Assembly: GCA_001298575.1 (NCBI GenBank) | Contig: LJCV01000055.1 | Coordinates: 62,001 to 126,000 of the forward strand | DNA length: 64,000 bases | Direction: 5' to 3' | From: Actinobacteria bacterium OK074 | GTDB lineage: Bacteria; Actinomycetota; Actinomycetes; Streptomycetales; Streptomycetaceae | Shown here: positions 25,628 to 33,596 of the stretch, piece after piece | How positions within the stretch are numbered: position 1 is the stretch's first letter | Layout: each line of letters opens with the position of its first letter | The notes under the pieces: generated by a model | Told to the model about the DNA's origin: nothing | The model's input: the letters and a program-made list of their open reading frames with translations, nothing else | Database searches by the model: none | Translations under genes and position numbers: made by a program

Positions 25628-26878
25628 TTACCAGGTCACCGGCAGCACGTAGACCCCGTAGGCGAGCCGGTCGTGCTTGAACTCGATCTCGTCGAGCGGG
25701 GCGGCCAGGGCCAGGGTGGGGATGCGGCGGAAGAGGGTGCCGTAGACGATCTGGAGCTCCACGCGGGCGAGTTGCTGGCCCACGCACTGGTGGATGCCGA
25801 AGCCGAACGCGTTGTGGTGGCGGGCGTTGGCGCGGTGCAGGTCCAGCAGGTCGGGGTCGGGGAAGACGGCCGCGTCCCGGTTGGCGCTGAAGAGTTCGAC
25901 GACGATGCCCTCGCCCGCGCGGATCACCTCGCCGCCGATCTCGATGTCCGCGGTGGCGATCCGCCGCTGGCCGCCGTGGATGATGCCCAGGTAGCGCAGG
26001 AGTTCGTCCACCGCGCCCGCGACGACCTTCGGGTCGTCGGTCCCGCGCAGCAGCGCCAGTTGCTCGGGGTGCTCCAGCAGCGCGACCGTGGCCAGGGAGA
26101 TCATGTTGGCGCTGGTCTCGTGGCCCGCGACGAGCAGCCCCATGCCCATCATGGCCGCCTCGGCCACGTCGATGTCCCCGGCGGTGACGCGGGCCGCGAT
26201 GTCGGACAGCGCGTCGTCCGCGGGTTCGGCGATCTTCCTCTCGACCAGCCGCACCAGATAGCCGTTGAGCTCCGCGAAGTTGCGCATGCTCTCCTCGGCG
26301 GTCGCGTTGTGGGCGATCCCGCGGGCGGCGTTCTCCTGGAAGAAGTCGTGGTCCTCGTAGGGCACGCCCAGCAGTTCGCTGATCATCAGCGTGGGCAGCG
26401 GCAGCGCGAGCGCCTCGACGAGGTCGGCCGGGTTGGGGCCGGCGAGCATCTTGTCGACGAGGTCGTCGGTGATCTTCTGGATGGTGGGGCGCAGCGCCTC
26501 CACCCGCTTGAAGGTGAACGGGCCGGTCATGATCCGGCGGTAGCGGGTGTGCTCGGGGGCGTCCGAGTTGAAGACGGACCGCGGGTGGTGCGGCGCCGAG
26601 GCCGCCATGCCCGCGTGCCAGTGCGGGAAGCCCGGCAGCCGCTCGTCGACGCTGACCCGCGGATCGGCCAGCAGGGTCCGCTGGGCGGCGTGGCCGGTGA
26701 CGATCCAGGGTGTGCTGCCGTCCCAGATCCGCACCCTGGCCAGCGGTTTCTCGGCGGTGAGCGCCCGCAGCGCCGGGGGCGGGTCGAACGGGCAGCCTTC
26801 CCCCCGCGGCATCGGCCACTCGGGGACCGGGATGGGGATACCGGTGGCGGGGCTGGTGGGTGCGTCGGGCATGGTCAT
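25628..26878 (-). CDS. cytochrome P450
   Basis: A 416-residue soluble bacterial P450. The I-helix oxygen-binding motif is LLVAGHETSAN (about residues 240-250), the ExxR motif is ELLRY, and the haem loop is FGFGIHQCVGQQLAR with the proximal Cys around residue 362. Sequence style and the adjacent 3Fe-4S ferredoxin resemble the CYP105 and CYP107 groups. It would hydroxylate a hydrophobic substrate using electrons from the ferredoxin encoded 46 bases upstream; no ferredoxin reductase gene is present, so one must be supplied from elsewhere. Start ATG 26878. Confidence 0.95.
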   Translation of the reverse strand: MTMPDAPTSPATGIPIPVPEWPMPRGEGCPFDPPPALRALTAEKPLARVRIWDGSTPWIVTGHAAQRTLLADPRVSVDERLPGFPHWHAGMAASAPHHPRSVFNSDAPEHTRYRRIMTGPFTFKRVEALRPTIQKITDDLVDKMLAGPNPADLVEALALPLPTLMISELLGVPYEDHDFFQENAARGIAHNATAEESMRNFAELNGYLVRLVERKIAEPADDALSDIAARVTAGDIDVAEAAMMGMGLLVAGHETSANMISLATVALLEHPEQLALLRGTDDPKVVAGAVDELLRYLGIIHGGQRRIATADIEIGGEVIRAGEGIVVELFSANRDAAVFPDPDLLDLHRANARHHNAFGFGIHQCVGQQLARVELQIVYGTLFRRIPTLALAAPLDEIEFKHDRLAYGVYVLPVTW

Positions 26879-26924
26879 CCTTCGGGGGGTGTCGGCCGGG
26901 TGGCCGAGGGGGTCGGCCGGGTCG

Positions 26925-27119
26925 TCATTCGGTGAGGTGGATCGCCGACGCGGGGCAGACGGTGGCCGCGTACCGGACGTCGTTGGCCAGTGCGGCGGCC
27001 GGGGCGTCGGTCAGCAGGACGACGATGCCGTCCTCCTCGCGCTGATCGAACACGTCCGGCGCGGTGGCCGCGCACTGACCGGCCGCGACGCACCTGTCCT
27101 GCTCGACGGTCACTTTCAT
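26925..27119 (-). CDS. 3Fe-4S ferredoxin
   Basis: A 64-residue ferredoxin, electron donor to the P450 that follows. Three cysteines are in the usual places: DRCVAAGQC (residues 10 and 16) and VCPASAI (about 55); the fourth ligand position is Ala, giving a 3Fe-4S cluster. The acidic surface (DVFDQREEDG) is typical for P450 partners. GAGGAG precedes ATG 27119. It is the first gene of the nine-gene minus-strand operon. Confidence 0.93.
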   Translation of the reverse strand: MKVTVEQDRCVAAGQCAATAPDVFDQREEDGIVVLLTDAPAAALANDVRYAATVCPASAIHLTE

Positions 27120-27153
27120 GGGCTGCTCCTCGCCGTGGGGCACAGCGGCGGGC

Positions 27154-27180
27154 GGGCCGGTGGTGGGGGGCCACCGGCCC
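27154..27180. promoter_or_regulatory. hairpin in the ferredoxin leader
   Basis: GGGCCGGTGG (27154-27163) pairs with CCACCGGCCC (27171-27180) around a seven-base G-rich loop, about 35 bases upstream of the ferredoxin start. It could be a terminator for the upstream TetR gene or a leader structure. Confidence 0.5.
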
Positions 27181-27269
27181 TTGGGGAGGGGTGAGCGGTG
27201 GTGGTGGACCGGTGTGGCCATGGGTTTCGTCGGCCGCGCCACTGAGTGAACTCCGGCTCCGAAGCTAAG

Positions 27270-27281
27270 TCAATCGGTTGA
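27270..27281. promoter_or_regulatory. candidate TetR operator
   Basis: TCAATCGGTTGA pairs at five of six positions and lies in an unusually AT-rich stretch between the TetR gene and the ferredoxin. Read on the minus strand it contains AATCAACCGATT, related to the site at 28066-28083. Confidence 0.5.
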
Positions 27282-27320
27282 TTCAAAATCTCTTGTGGAG
27301 ATGCCCCGGCGGTGCCGCGG

Positions 27321-27974
27321 TCAGCGCGTGCTCGTGACGGGCGCCGTCCACAGCCCGACGATCGCGTCGACCAGACCGGTGGCGGCCCCCTGCCAACTGG
27401 CCCTCGGCGTCGGGGTGCCCAGGGCCAGGGCGCGCTCCCGCTCGGCGCACATGTGCAGGATCAGGTTCCGGGTCATCGCCGTACGGTCCGCGCGCACCCG
27501 GTCCGGCAGGTCGGGCAGACACCGGTGGAGACCGTCGAGGATCTGCCGCCACACCGGAAGCGCGAGCGTCTCGTCGACGACGATCTCGTGGAACGCGGGG
27601 TCGGCCATCACCTGGGCGCAGAACCGCGCGTACCAGGTGGGGCTGCCCAGCTCCGCCAGGTACTCGGTCGTCGGCCGCACCAGGCAGCCCACCCAGTCCC
27701 GGAGTTCGGCGGAGTCCCCGGTCTCGGCCAGCAGCCGCCGGCTCGCGTGCTCCAGCCGCTCGGTGTGGTGGTGCGCGATTGCCCGCACCAGGTCCGCCTT
27801 GGTGCCGAAGTGGTACCCGACCACCGCGGTGTTGCGCTGCCCCGCCGCCTCGCCGATACGGCGGTTCGACACGGCGTACACCCCGCGCTCGGCGAAGAGC
27901 CGCTCCGCCGTGTGCCGGATCAGCTCCCGGGTCGCTCCGGCCTGCTCGGCCCGGCCGCTCCTGCCCGTCGCCAT
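27321..27974 (-). CDS. TetR family regulator (first of a pair)
   Basis: A 217-residue repressor. The N-terminal helix-turn-helix is ELIRHTAERLFAERGVYAVSNRRIGEAAGQRNTAVVGYHFGTKADLVRAI in outline (residues about 17-65). The C-terminal ligand domain has WYARFCAQVMADPAFHEIVV and a tail ending SWQGAATGLVDAIVGLWTAPV. It is clearly paralogous to the divergent TetR at 28154 (same YAV-NR-I-EAAGQ core, same WYARF segment). It is encoded just upstream of, and on the same strand as, the P450 operon, and is a good candidate for its regulator. Start ATG 27974; GTG three codons upstream is possible. Confidence 0.92.
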   Translation of the reverse strand: MATGRSGRAEQAGATRELIRHTAERLFAERGVYAVSNRRIGEAAGQRNTAVVGYHFGTKADLVRAIAHHHTERLEHASRRLLAETGDSAELRDWVGCLVRPTTEYLAELGSPTWYARFCAQVMADPAFHEIVVDETLALPVWRQILDGLHRCLPDLPDRVRADRTAMTRNLILHMCAERERALALGTPTPRASWQGAATGLVDAIVGLWTAPVTSTR

Positions 27975-28065
27975 GTCCGTCACCGTAGCGTGAGGCGGCG
28001 CGGCCGGACACCGTCGCGACGGCACCGGCGTGCGCCGGCCGCGCCCGGCGAGGTCCCCTGGACGG

Positions 28066-28083
28066 AAATCAACCAGGAGATTT
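28066..28083. promoter_or_regulatory. candidate TetR operator in the divergent promoter
   Basis: AAATC (28066-28070) and GATTT (28079-28083) flank AACCAGGA, in the 179-base gap between the divergent TetR genes. The core AATCAACC is shared with the minus strand of 27270-27281. Confidence 0.45.
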
Positions 28084-28153
28084 AAGTTTTGCACCCGGTG
28101 GCCTCCGGGACGGAGGCCGTGGCACGGGCGTGACGTCCCGGCAGGGGGGGCCG

Positions 28154-28801
28154 ATGGCGAGCAGGACACGGCGGGACGAGCGGGTCACGGCGACGCGGGA
28201 AGCACTGCTGACGGCGGCGGAACGGCTCTTCGCCGAGCACGGCGTGTACGCGGTCGGTAACCGCCAGATCAGCGAGGCCGCGGGGCAGGGCAACAACACC
28301 GCGGTCAACTACCACTTCGGCACCAAGACCGACCTGGTGCGCACCCTCGTCCGCCGGCACGCCGAGCGGATCGAGGTCGTCCGGGTCCGCATGCTGGCCG
28401 GCGTCGGCGACTCCGCCGAACTCCGGGACTGGGTGGAGTGTTCGGTCCGCCCCGTCACCGGGCACCTGGCGGAACTGGGCCGGCCCAGCTGGTACGCCCG
28501 GTTCATCGCCCAGGTCACCGCCGACCCCGCCCTCTACGCGATTGCGGAGGAGGAGTTCTACGGCGCCTCCCCGGCGCTGTGGAAGGTGGACGACGGCCTG
28601 ACCCGCTGCGTGCCCGCGCTGTCCGCCGAGGTGCGCGCCGAACGGGCCCTGATGACACGGCACTTGATCGTCCAGATGTCCGTCGAGCGGGAGCGCGCCC
28701 TCGCCGACGGGAGCCCCGCGCCGACCTGGGACGACACGGCCGTCGGCCTCGTCGACGCGATCGTCGCGCTGTGGCGGGCACCGGTGACACGCGACCAGTG
28801 A
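28154..28801 (+). CDS. TetR family regulator (second of a pair)
   Basis: A 215-residue paralog of the TetR gene it diverges from. DNA-binding part: EALLTAAERLFAEHGVYAVGNRQISEAAGQGNNTAVNYHFGTK (residues about 15-57). Ligand domain: WYARFIAQVTADPALYAIAEEEF, then TAVGLVDAIVALWRAPV. ATG 28154 is preferred, with a GGCAGGGGGGG purine run 4 bases before it; a GTG 24 bases upstream also exists. Duplicate divergent regulators between the P450 operon and the KstD-like gene suggest each watches one side or that they respond to two pathway intermediates. Confidence 0.92.
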   Translation: MASRTRRDERVTATREALLTAAERLFAEHGVYAVGNRQISEAAGQGNNTAVNYHFGTKTDLVRTLVRRHAERIEVVRVRMLAGVGDSAELRDWVECSVRPVTGHLAELGRPSWYARFIAQVTADPALYAIAEEEFYGASPALWKVDDGLTRCVPALSAEVRAERALMTRHLIVQMSVERERALADGSPAPTWDDTAVGLVDAIVALWRAPVTRDQ

Positions 28802-28914
28802 CCCCGTTCCACTGAGCGGGAGGGGCATCGCCACGACCGGGGCCCGAACCTACGGTGAGCAGCGGCCGGCGCCCGGGAGAGGGCCGCCGCACCGCGGAGT
28901 GGAAGGGGAAACCG

Positions 28915-30588
28915 TTGACCCACTGGGACCACTCGACCGATTTCTTGGTGGTGGGGAGCGGCGCGGGCGTCGTGGGAGCGGTCCGCGCCCGCGCGCTCGG
29001 CAAGGACGTGCTCGTCGTGGAGAAGACCGATCTCTTCGGCGGGTCGACCTGCATGTCGGGCGGGGTGATGTGGCTGCCCCGCAACCCGCTCATGCGCCGC
29101 GAGGGCGTGCCCGACTCGACCGAGGACGCGCTGAGGTACTTCGAGACCGTCGTCGGCGACGGCGTGCCCACGTCGTCGCGCGCCCGCAGGCTGGCCTACA
29201 TCGACGCCGGTGGCGAGATGGTCGACTTCCTGGAGTCCGAAGGCATGGAGTTCCGCCGCTGCGAGGGCTACAGCGACTACTACTCCGGCGTCCGGGGCTG
29301 CGAGGGCGGCTCGGCGCGGGGCCGGGCGATCGAGGCCAAGGCGTTCGACAAGAAGCGGCTCGGCTCCTGGCAGGACCGCATCCGCCCCGGCGTCTCCGAC
29401 GGCCTCGCCGTCTACACCGGCGAGGCGGCCCCGATGATGCTGATGCGGACCCGGGCCGGGCTCGCCGTCCTGGCCAGGGTGGGCCTGCGCACGGTCCTCG
29501 GCCGGATCCGCGGGCAGCGGCTCGTGACCAACGGGGCGGCCCTGACCGCCCGGCTGCTGCGGATCCTGCTGCGGCGGGGCGCCGCCGTGTGGCTGGAGTC
29601 CGCGCTGACCGATCTCGTGGTCGAGGACGGCCGGGTCGTCGGCGCCGTCGTCCACCGCGACGGCCGCGACCTGCGGGTCCAGGCGCGGGACGGGGTACTG
29701 CTCGCCGCCGGGGGCTTCGCCCGCGACCCGGAGATGCGCGAGCGGTACGCGGACGGCCGCCCCACCAGCGACCGGTGGACCTCCGCCAACCCGGGCGACA
29801 CCGGCGAGACGATCCGCATCGCCATGGCGCACGGCGCCGCCACCGACATGCTCGACGAGGCATGGTGGATGCCCTCGTGGATGATGCCCGACGGAACACC
29901 CAGCATGTGCCTGTCCGAGCGCAGCAAGCCGGGCTCGATGATCGTCGACGCGCAGGGCCGCCGGTACTTCAACGAGTCGGTCGCCTACCAGGAGGCCGGA
30001 CAGCAGATGTACGCGCACGAGCGGGAGTCCGGCGGTGCCGTCCCCTCCTGGCTCGTCGTCGACTCCCGGCACCGCGGCCACTACGTGTTCGGGATGGCCC
30101 CGCCCGGCCGGACGCCCAAGGAGTGGATCACCAGCGGCGCGATGAAACGCGCCGACACCCTGGAGGACCTCGCCCGCCAGTGCGGGATCGACGCCGACGG
30201 CCTCCTCAAGACGGCCGAACGCTTCAACCGGTTCGCCGCGACGGGGGTCGACGAGGACTTCCACCGCGGCGAGGGCGACCACGAGAAGTACTACGGCGAC
30301 GCCACCCACGGGCCCAACCCCGCCCTCGGCCCCGTGGCGAAACCGCCGTTCTACGCGGTCGCCCTGTACCCGGGAGACCTCGGCACCAGCGGCGGAATCG
30401 TCTGCGACGAGTACGCCCGGGTCCTCGACACCGCCGGGAAACCCATCGAGGGGCTGTACGCCACGGGCAACTGCACCGCCTCCGTGATGGGCCGCAAGTA
30501 CCTGGGCGCGGGCGCCAGCATCGCGGCTTCGGCGGTCTTCGGATACGTGGCGGCGAACCACGCCTGCGCCCAGCGGCGGGCGCCGTAG
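28915..30588 (+). CDS. FAD-dependent oxidoreductase, 3-ketosteroid delta1-dehydrogenase (KstD)-like
   Basis: A 557-residue flavoprotein of the fumarate reductase/KstD family. The FAD-binding start is DFLVVGSGAGVVGAVRARALG with VVEKTDLFGGSTCMSGG. The C-terminal FAD loop is GLYATGNCTASVMGRKYLGAGASIAASAVFGYVAA, and the substrate-side motif is PPFYAVALYPGDLGTSGGIVCD, which carries the Tyr and Gly positions used by delta1-dehydrogenases. The preferred start is TTG 28915, with GGAAGGGGAA just before it; GTG 28855 would add 20 residues without a ribosome-binding site. It probably introduces a C=C bond next to a ring ketone. The actual substrate is unproven. Confidence 0.88.
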   Translation: MTHWDHSTDFLVVGSGAGVVGAVRARALGKDVLVVEKTDLFGGSTCMSGGVMWLPRNPLMRREGVPDSTEDALRYFETVVGDGVPTSSRARRLAYIDAGGEMVDFLESEGMEFRRCEGYSDYYSGVRGCEGGSARGRAIEAKAFDKKRLGSWQDRIRPGVSDGLAVYTGEAAPMMLMRTRAGLAVLARVGLRTVLGRIRGQRLVTNGAALTARLLRILLRRGAAVWLESALTDLVVEDGRVVGAVVHRDGRDLRVQARDGVLLAAGGFARDPEMRERYADGRPTSDRWTSANPGDTGETIRIAMAHGAATDMLDEAWWMPSWMMPDGTPSMCLSERSKPGSMIVDAQGRRYFNESVAYQEAGQQMYAHERESGGAVPSWLVVDSRHRGHYVFGMAPPGRTPKEWITSGAMKRADTLEDLARQCGIDADGLLKTAERFNRFAATGVDEDFHRGEGDHEKYYGDATHGPNPALGPVAKPPFYAVALYPGDLGTSGGIVCDEYARVLDTAGKPIEGLYATGNCTASVMGRKYLGAGASIAASAVFGYVAANHACAQRRAP

Positions 30589-30668
30589 CGGTGGGCGCGG
30601 CGCGGTGCCGTGCCCGTCCGTGCTCATGGGCGGGTGCTGTGAACGGGCCGATTTCCCCGTGCAGGGCC

Positions 30669-30704
30669 CTTGGTCCGTGAAGCACCGCGTTGGTACCTTG
30701 GCGC
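30669..30704 (+). promoter_or_regulatory. conserved block upstream of the second IclR gene
   Basis: Second copy of the block at 1742-1777, including CGCGTTGGTACCTTGGCGC, at a similar distance from the start codon. Confidence 0.6.
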
Positions 30705-30712
30705 CCACTCCA

Positions 30713-30732
30713 AACTGGAATGGATTCTAGTT
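30713..30732. promoter_or_regulatory. candidate IclR operator
   Basis: AACTGGAATGGATTCTAGTT: nine-base arms with one mismatch around GG. It matches the weaker palindrome at 1789-1808 in position and sequence. Confidence 0.6.
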
Positions 30733-30752
30733 TCAGCAGAGAGGCGCCGACG

Positions 30753-31652
30753 ATGACGTCTGCCCTTCGCTCCGACCCCCGCCTTGCGACCGAACGGCCC
30801 GTGCTGCCTCCGTCGATGATGGAGCGGGTGACGCTGATCATGGACCTCTTCGAGTACCCGCAGACCCGCCTGACCCTCGAAACCGTCTCCCGGCACACGC
30901 GGCTGCCGCGCTCCACCGCCCACCGCATCCTCGACCAACTGGTCCGGCTGGACTGGCTCCACCACACGGAGTGCGGCTACGCGCTGGGCCCCCGGGCGCT
31001 GGGGCTCGGCGGCCGGGAGAACGGGCACAACGCGCTGCGCGTCGCCGCGGCACCCCGGCTGCTCGACCTCGCCGTCCGGACCGGGATGGTCGTCCATCTC
31101 GCGGTGCTCGACGGGCCCGACGTCTACTACCTCGACAAGATCGGCGGCCGGGCGGCGGTGGACTGCCCCTCGCGCGTCGGCGGCCGGGCTGTCGCGCACT
31201 GCACCGGCCTGGGCAAGGCGATGCTGGCCTGGCTCGCCCCGGAGGAGATCGACGCCCGCTACGCGCAGGTGATGGTGCGGCGCACCGACCACAGCATCGG
31301 CCGCCTGGACGACCTGCACCGGGAACTCGGCACCGTTCGCTGTCGCAACGGACTGGCCGTCGACCAGGGGGAGTGCTTCACGGGGATCGCCTGCCTCGGC
31401 CTGGCGATCCGCGGACCGGAGGGACCGGTCGGCGCGATCTCCGTCGTCGGCGACGCGCGCGCGGCGGTGGAGCGGGTCGCGCCGCTGGTGGTGGGCGCGG
31501 TGCGGGCCGTGTCGGAGGAGCTTCTCGCCGCCCGGCGGGCGCGGGGGCCGGCGGTGTGTCGTGACGCCACCACCGTGGCCTCGGCGGACGGGCCGGCACC
31601 GCGGGGGCCGGTACGGCGTCCGGTCGCCCCGCGGGCTCTGGGGCTTGCCTGA
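30753..31652 (+). CDS. IclR family transcriptional regulator (second paralog)
   Basis: A 299-residue regulator closely related to the gene at 1822 throughout the DNA-binding and effector domains: PPSMMERVTLIMDLFEYPQ, LPRSTAHRILDQLVRLDWLHH, DVYYLDKIGGRAAVDCPSRVGGRAVAHC. It has an extra about 40-residue Pro/Arg-rich tail. GAGAGG precedes ATG 30753. It follows the KstD-like gene on the same strand after 164 bases holding the conserved block and palindrome. The shared upstream DNA suggests both regulators recognise the same site and perhaps each other's promoters. Its stop is embedded in a terminator hairpin. Confidence 0.92.
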   Translation: MTSALRSDPRLATERPVLPPSMMERVTLIMDLFEYPQTRLTLETVSRHTRLPRSTAHRILDQLVRLDWLHHTECGYALGPRALGLGGRENGHNALRVAAAPRLLDLAVRTGMVVHLAVLDGPDVYYLDKIGGRAAVDCPSRVGGRAVAHCTGLGKAMLAWLAPEEIDARYAQVMVRRTDHSIGRLDDLHRELGTVRCRNGLAVDQGECFTGIACLGLAIRGPEGPVGAISVVGDARAAVERVAPLVVGAVRAVSEELLAARRARGPAVCRDATTVASADGPAPRGPVRRPVAPRALGLA

Positions 31653-31682
31653 GCGGCCCGGATCGGCGAGGGCGGGCCGCTC
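31651..31682. terminator. terminator after the second IclR gene
   Basis: GAGCGGCCC (31651-31659) and GGGCCGCTC (31674-31682) form a perfect 9-base stem with a 14-base loop, overlapping the IclR stop codon and serving convergent genes. Confidence 0.65.
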
Positions 31683-31732
31683 TGAGCAGCCTGGATCGGG
31701 AGGGGGCGGGCCCTACGCGCCCCCCCGTCAGG

Positions 31733-32623
31733 TCAGTCCCCGGTGCCGTTCTCGAAGCTGGCGAAGTACGCGGCGGCCATGTCCTCGTCGCCGTGGCCCT
31801 GGGCTTCGGCGCGGGCGAAGCGGGCGGCGCCGGCGGCGGCGAGGTCGAGCCGGACACCGTTTTGTTCGCCCGCCTCCACGATCAGCCGGGCGTCCTTCGC
31901 GGCCGTGGTGACGGCGAACGACGCCGGTGACAACCGGTCGTCGAGGACCAGACCCGCCTTCGCGCGCAGGTAGCCCATGTCGAGGGGGCCACCGGCGATG
32001 GCGTCGAAGAAACTCCGCGGGTCCACGCCCAGCGCCTTGGCCAGGGCCAGCACCTCACCGGCGGCGTTGGTGGTCGCGAGCACCCAGCTGTTGGCCACGA
32101 GCTTGAGCCGGGTGGCCCCGGCCGCGGCGCCGTCCTCGCCGGTCCACACGGTCCGGGCGCCGACCGCGTCCAGCACCGGCGCGATGGCGTCCCGGCCCGC
32201 GACCGGCCCCGCCGCCAGGACGAGCAACTGCCCGGACTCGGCGGGCTGCCGGGTGCCCAGCACCGGCGCGTCGAAGAACACCAGACCGTGTGCGTTCGCG
32301 AACGCCGCCAGCTCGCCTGTCGACTCGATGCCCGCGGTCGTCGACTGCACCCACGCGGTACCGCGCCGCAGGGCGGGCCCGGCCTCGCCCATCACGTCCC
32401 GTACGGCGGCGCCGTCGTACAGCATCGTGAGGATCACGTCGGCGCCCTCGACGGCCTCGGCCGGGGTGCCCGCGACGTACGCGCCGTCGGCGGCGAGCGG
32501 TTCGGCCTTGGACCGGGAGCGGTTCCAGACGCGGACGGTGTGCCCGGCGCGGGCGAGGTTGCGGGCCATCGCGGCGCCCATGATCCCGGTCCCCAGGACG
32601 CTTACGGTGAGCTTCTCGGTCAT
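31733..32623 (-). CDS. NAD(P)-dependent beta-hydroxyacid dehydrogenase (3-hydroxyisobutyrate dehydrogenase family)
   Basis: A 296-residue enzyme of the 3-hydroxyisobutyrate/tartronate semialdehyde reductase family. Nucleotide fold VLGTGIMGAAMARNLARAGHTVRVWNRS at the N-terminus; substrate motif FFDAPVLGTRQPAESGQL near residue 115 (family: DAPVSGG); catalytic Lys in RLKLVANSWVLA near 170. The change from VSGG to VLGT suggests a substrate other than 3-hydroxyisobutyrate. It reduces an aldehyde acid or oxidises the alcohol, and may serve the aldehyde produced by the monooxygenase pathway downstream of GntR. The 147-base gap from the GntR gene leaves room for its own promoter. Confidence 0.9.
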   Translation of the reverse strand: MTEKLTVSVLGTGIMGAAMARNLARAGHTVRVWNRSRSKAEPLAADGAYVAGTPAEAVEGADVILTMLYDGAAVRDVMGEAGPALRRGTAWVQSTTAGIESTGELAAFANAHGLVFFDAPVLGTRQPAESGQLLVLAAGPVAGRDAIAPVLDAVGARTVWTGEDGAAAGATRLKLVANSWVLATTNAAGEVLALAKALGVDPRSFFDAIAGGPLDMGYLRAKAGLVLDDRLSPASFAVTTAAKDARLIVEAGEQNGVRLDLAAAGAARFARAEAQGHGDEDMAAAYFASFENGTGD

Positions 32624-32770
32624 GACGTCGGCTTTCTGTCGCTGGTCCGTGCGGGGTCACCTACCACTGTGCCCCGGGAAACGGGGCGGGGCGTCGGCGG
32701 GGACCGGGTCGTCGAGGCGGTCGAGGCCGTCGAGAGCTGTGCCCGATAACTCTTGGGTGGGGAGGGGGAG

Positions 32771-33478
32771 TTACGCGCCTTCCTCATCCCCGTACAGCCG
32801 TTCGTCCATGCCCGCCATGAGGGCCTGGTGGCTGCGGCGGACGTGCTCGCGCATCAGGCGTTCCGCGCCGTCGCCGTCCTTGGCCCGGATCAGGTCGAGG
32901 ACGCGGTGGTGCTCGTGGTCGGACTCGCTCAGCCGGCCGGGCCGGGACAGGGAGGTGCGGACCAGGCGGGCGTACGCCAGCTGGTTCATCAGCGTGCGGT
33001 AGTGCGCCTCCAGCTTGGTGTTGTCCGCGCCGACCACGATCAACTCGTGGAACTCGTGGACCAGTTCGGCGTACCGCTCGGCGTCGCCGCCGCGCACCGC
33101 CTCGTCGGCCTCGCGCATGTTCGTCTCCAGGCGGGCCATCTCGGGGACGTTGCCGCGGAAGGCGAGCAGCCGCGCCGCCGCGCCCTCCAGCAGCTCCTTC
33201 ATCTGGAAGAGTTCGGTGATCTCCCGGCGCGACGGTACGGCGACGAAGGTGCCGACCCGCGGCCGTACCTCCACCAGCCCCTCGATCTGCAACTGCTTGA
33301 GGGCCTCCCGGATGGGCGTGCGGCTGACGCCGAACGTCTCCGACAGCGCCATCTCGGACAGGCTGGAGCGCGGCGGCAGTTCACCGCTGATGATCATCTG
33401 ACGCAGTTCTTCGGCGACCCGGGCCTGCATGCTGGTCTGTTGCAGTGGCTTCCGCGCCCGTCCAGTGGGTTGTTGCAT
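32771..33478 (-). CDS. GntR family regulator, FadR/FCD subfamily
   Basis: A 235-residue repressor. The winged helix is RVAEELRQMIISGELPPRSSLSEMALSETFGVSRTPIREALKQLQIEGLVE in outline (residues about 20-70). The FCD effector domain follows, with His residues in ELVHEFHELIV and ESDHEHHRVLDLI that normally bind a metal and a carboxylate. ATG 33478 has no ribosome-binding site; instead a palindrome sits directly upstream, so the message may be nearly leaderless, or translation may begin at an internal Met (SMQARVAEEL). It is the probable regulator of the aldehyde dehydrogenase/monooxygenase locus. Confidence 0.9.
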   Translation of the reverse strand: MQQPTGRARKPLQQTSMQARVAEELRQMIISGELPPRSSLSEMALSETFGVSRTPIREALKQLQIEGLVEVRPRVGTFVAVPSRREITELFQMKELLEGAAARLLAFRGNVPEMARLETNMREADEAVRGGDAERYAELVHEFHELIVVGADNTKLEAHYRTLMNQLAYARLVRTSLSRPGRLSESDHEHHRVLDLIRAKDGDGAERLMREHVRRSHQALMAGMDERLYGDEEGA

Positions 33479-33480
33479 GG

Positions 33481-33492
33481 TACGTGAACGTA
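33481..33492. promoter_or_regulatory. candidate GntR operator
   Basis: TACGTGAACGTA has perfect 5-base arms, ending 3 bases upstream of the GntR start codon. Position suggests autoregulation. Confidence 0.5.
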
Positions 33493-33596
33493 ATGGGCCG
33501 AGGTGTACGGCGTCAACCGCTCGCTGTGGCGTCGACTGCCATGCAAGGGAGTGCGGGGGTGCGTCCATGGTGGCGTGGCGTCCGTGGCCGGCCCGC

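Noticed and set aside
28855..28914. GTG 28855 as the start of the KstD-like protein.
   Set aside because: It lacks a ribosome-binding site and adds Arg/Gly-rich residues before the FAD fold; TTG 28915 has GGAAGGGGAA directly upstream.
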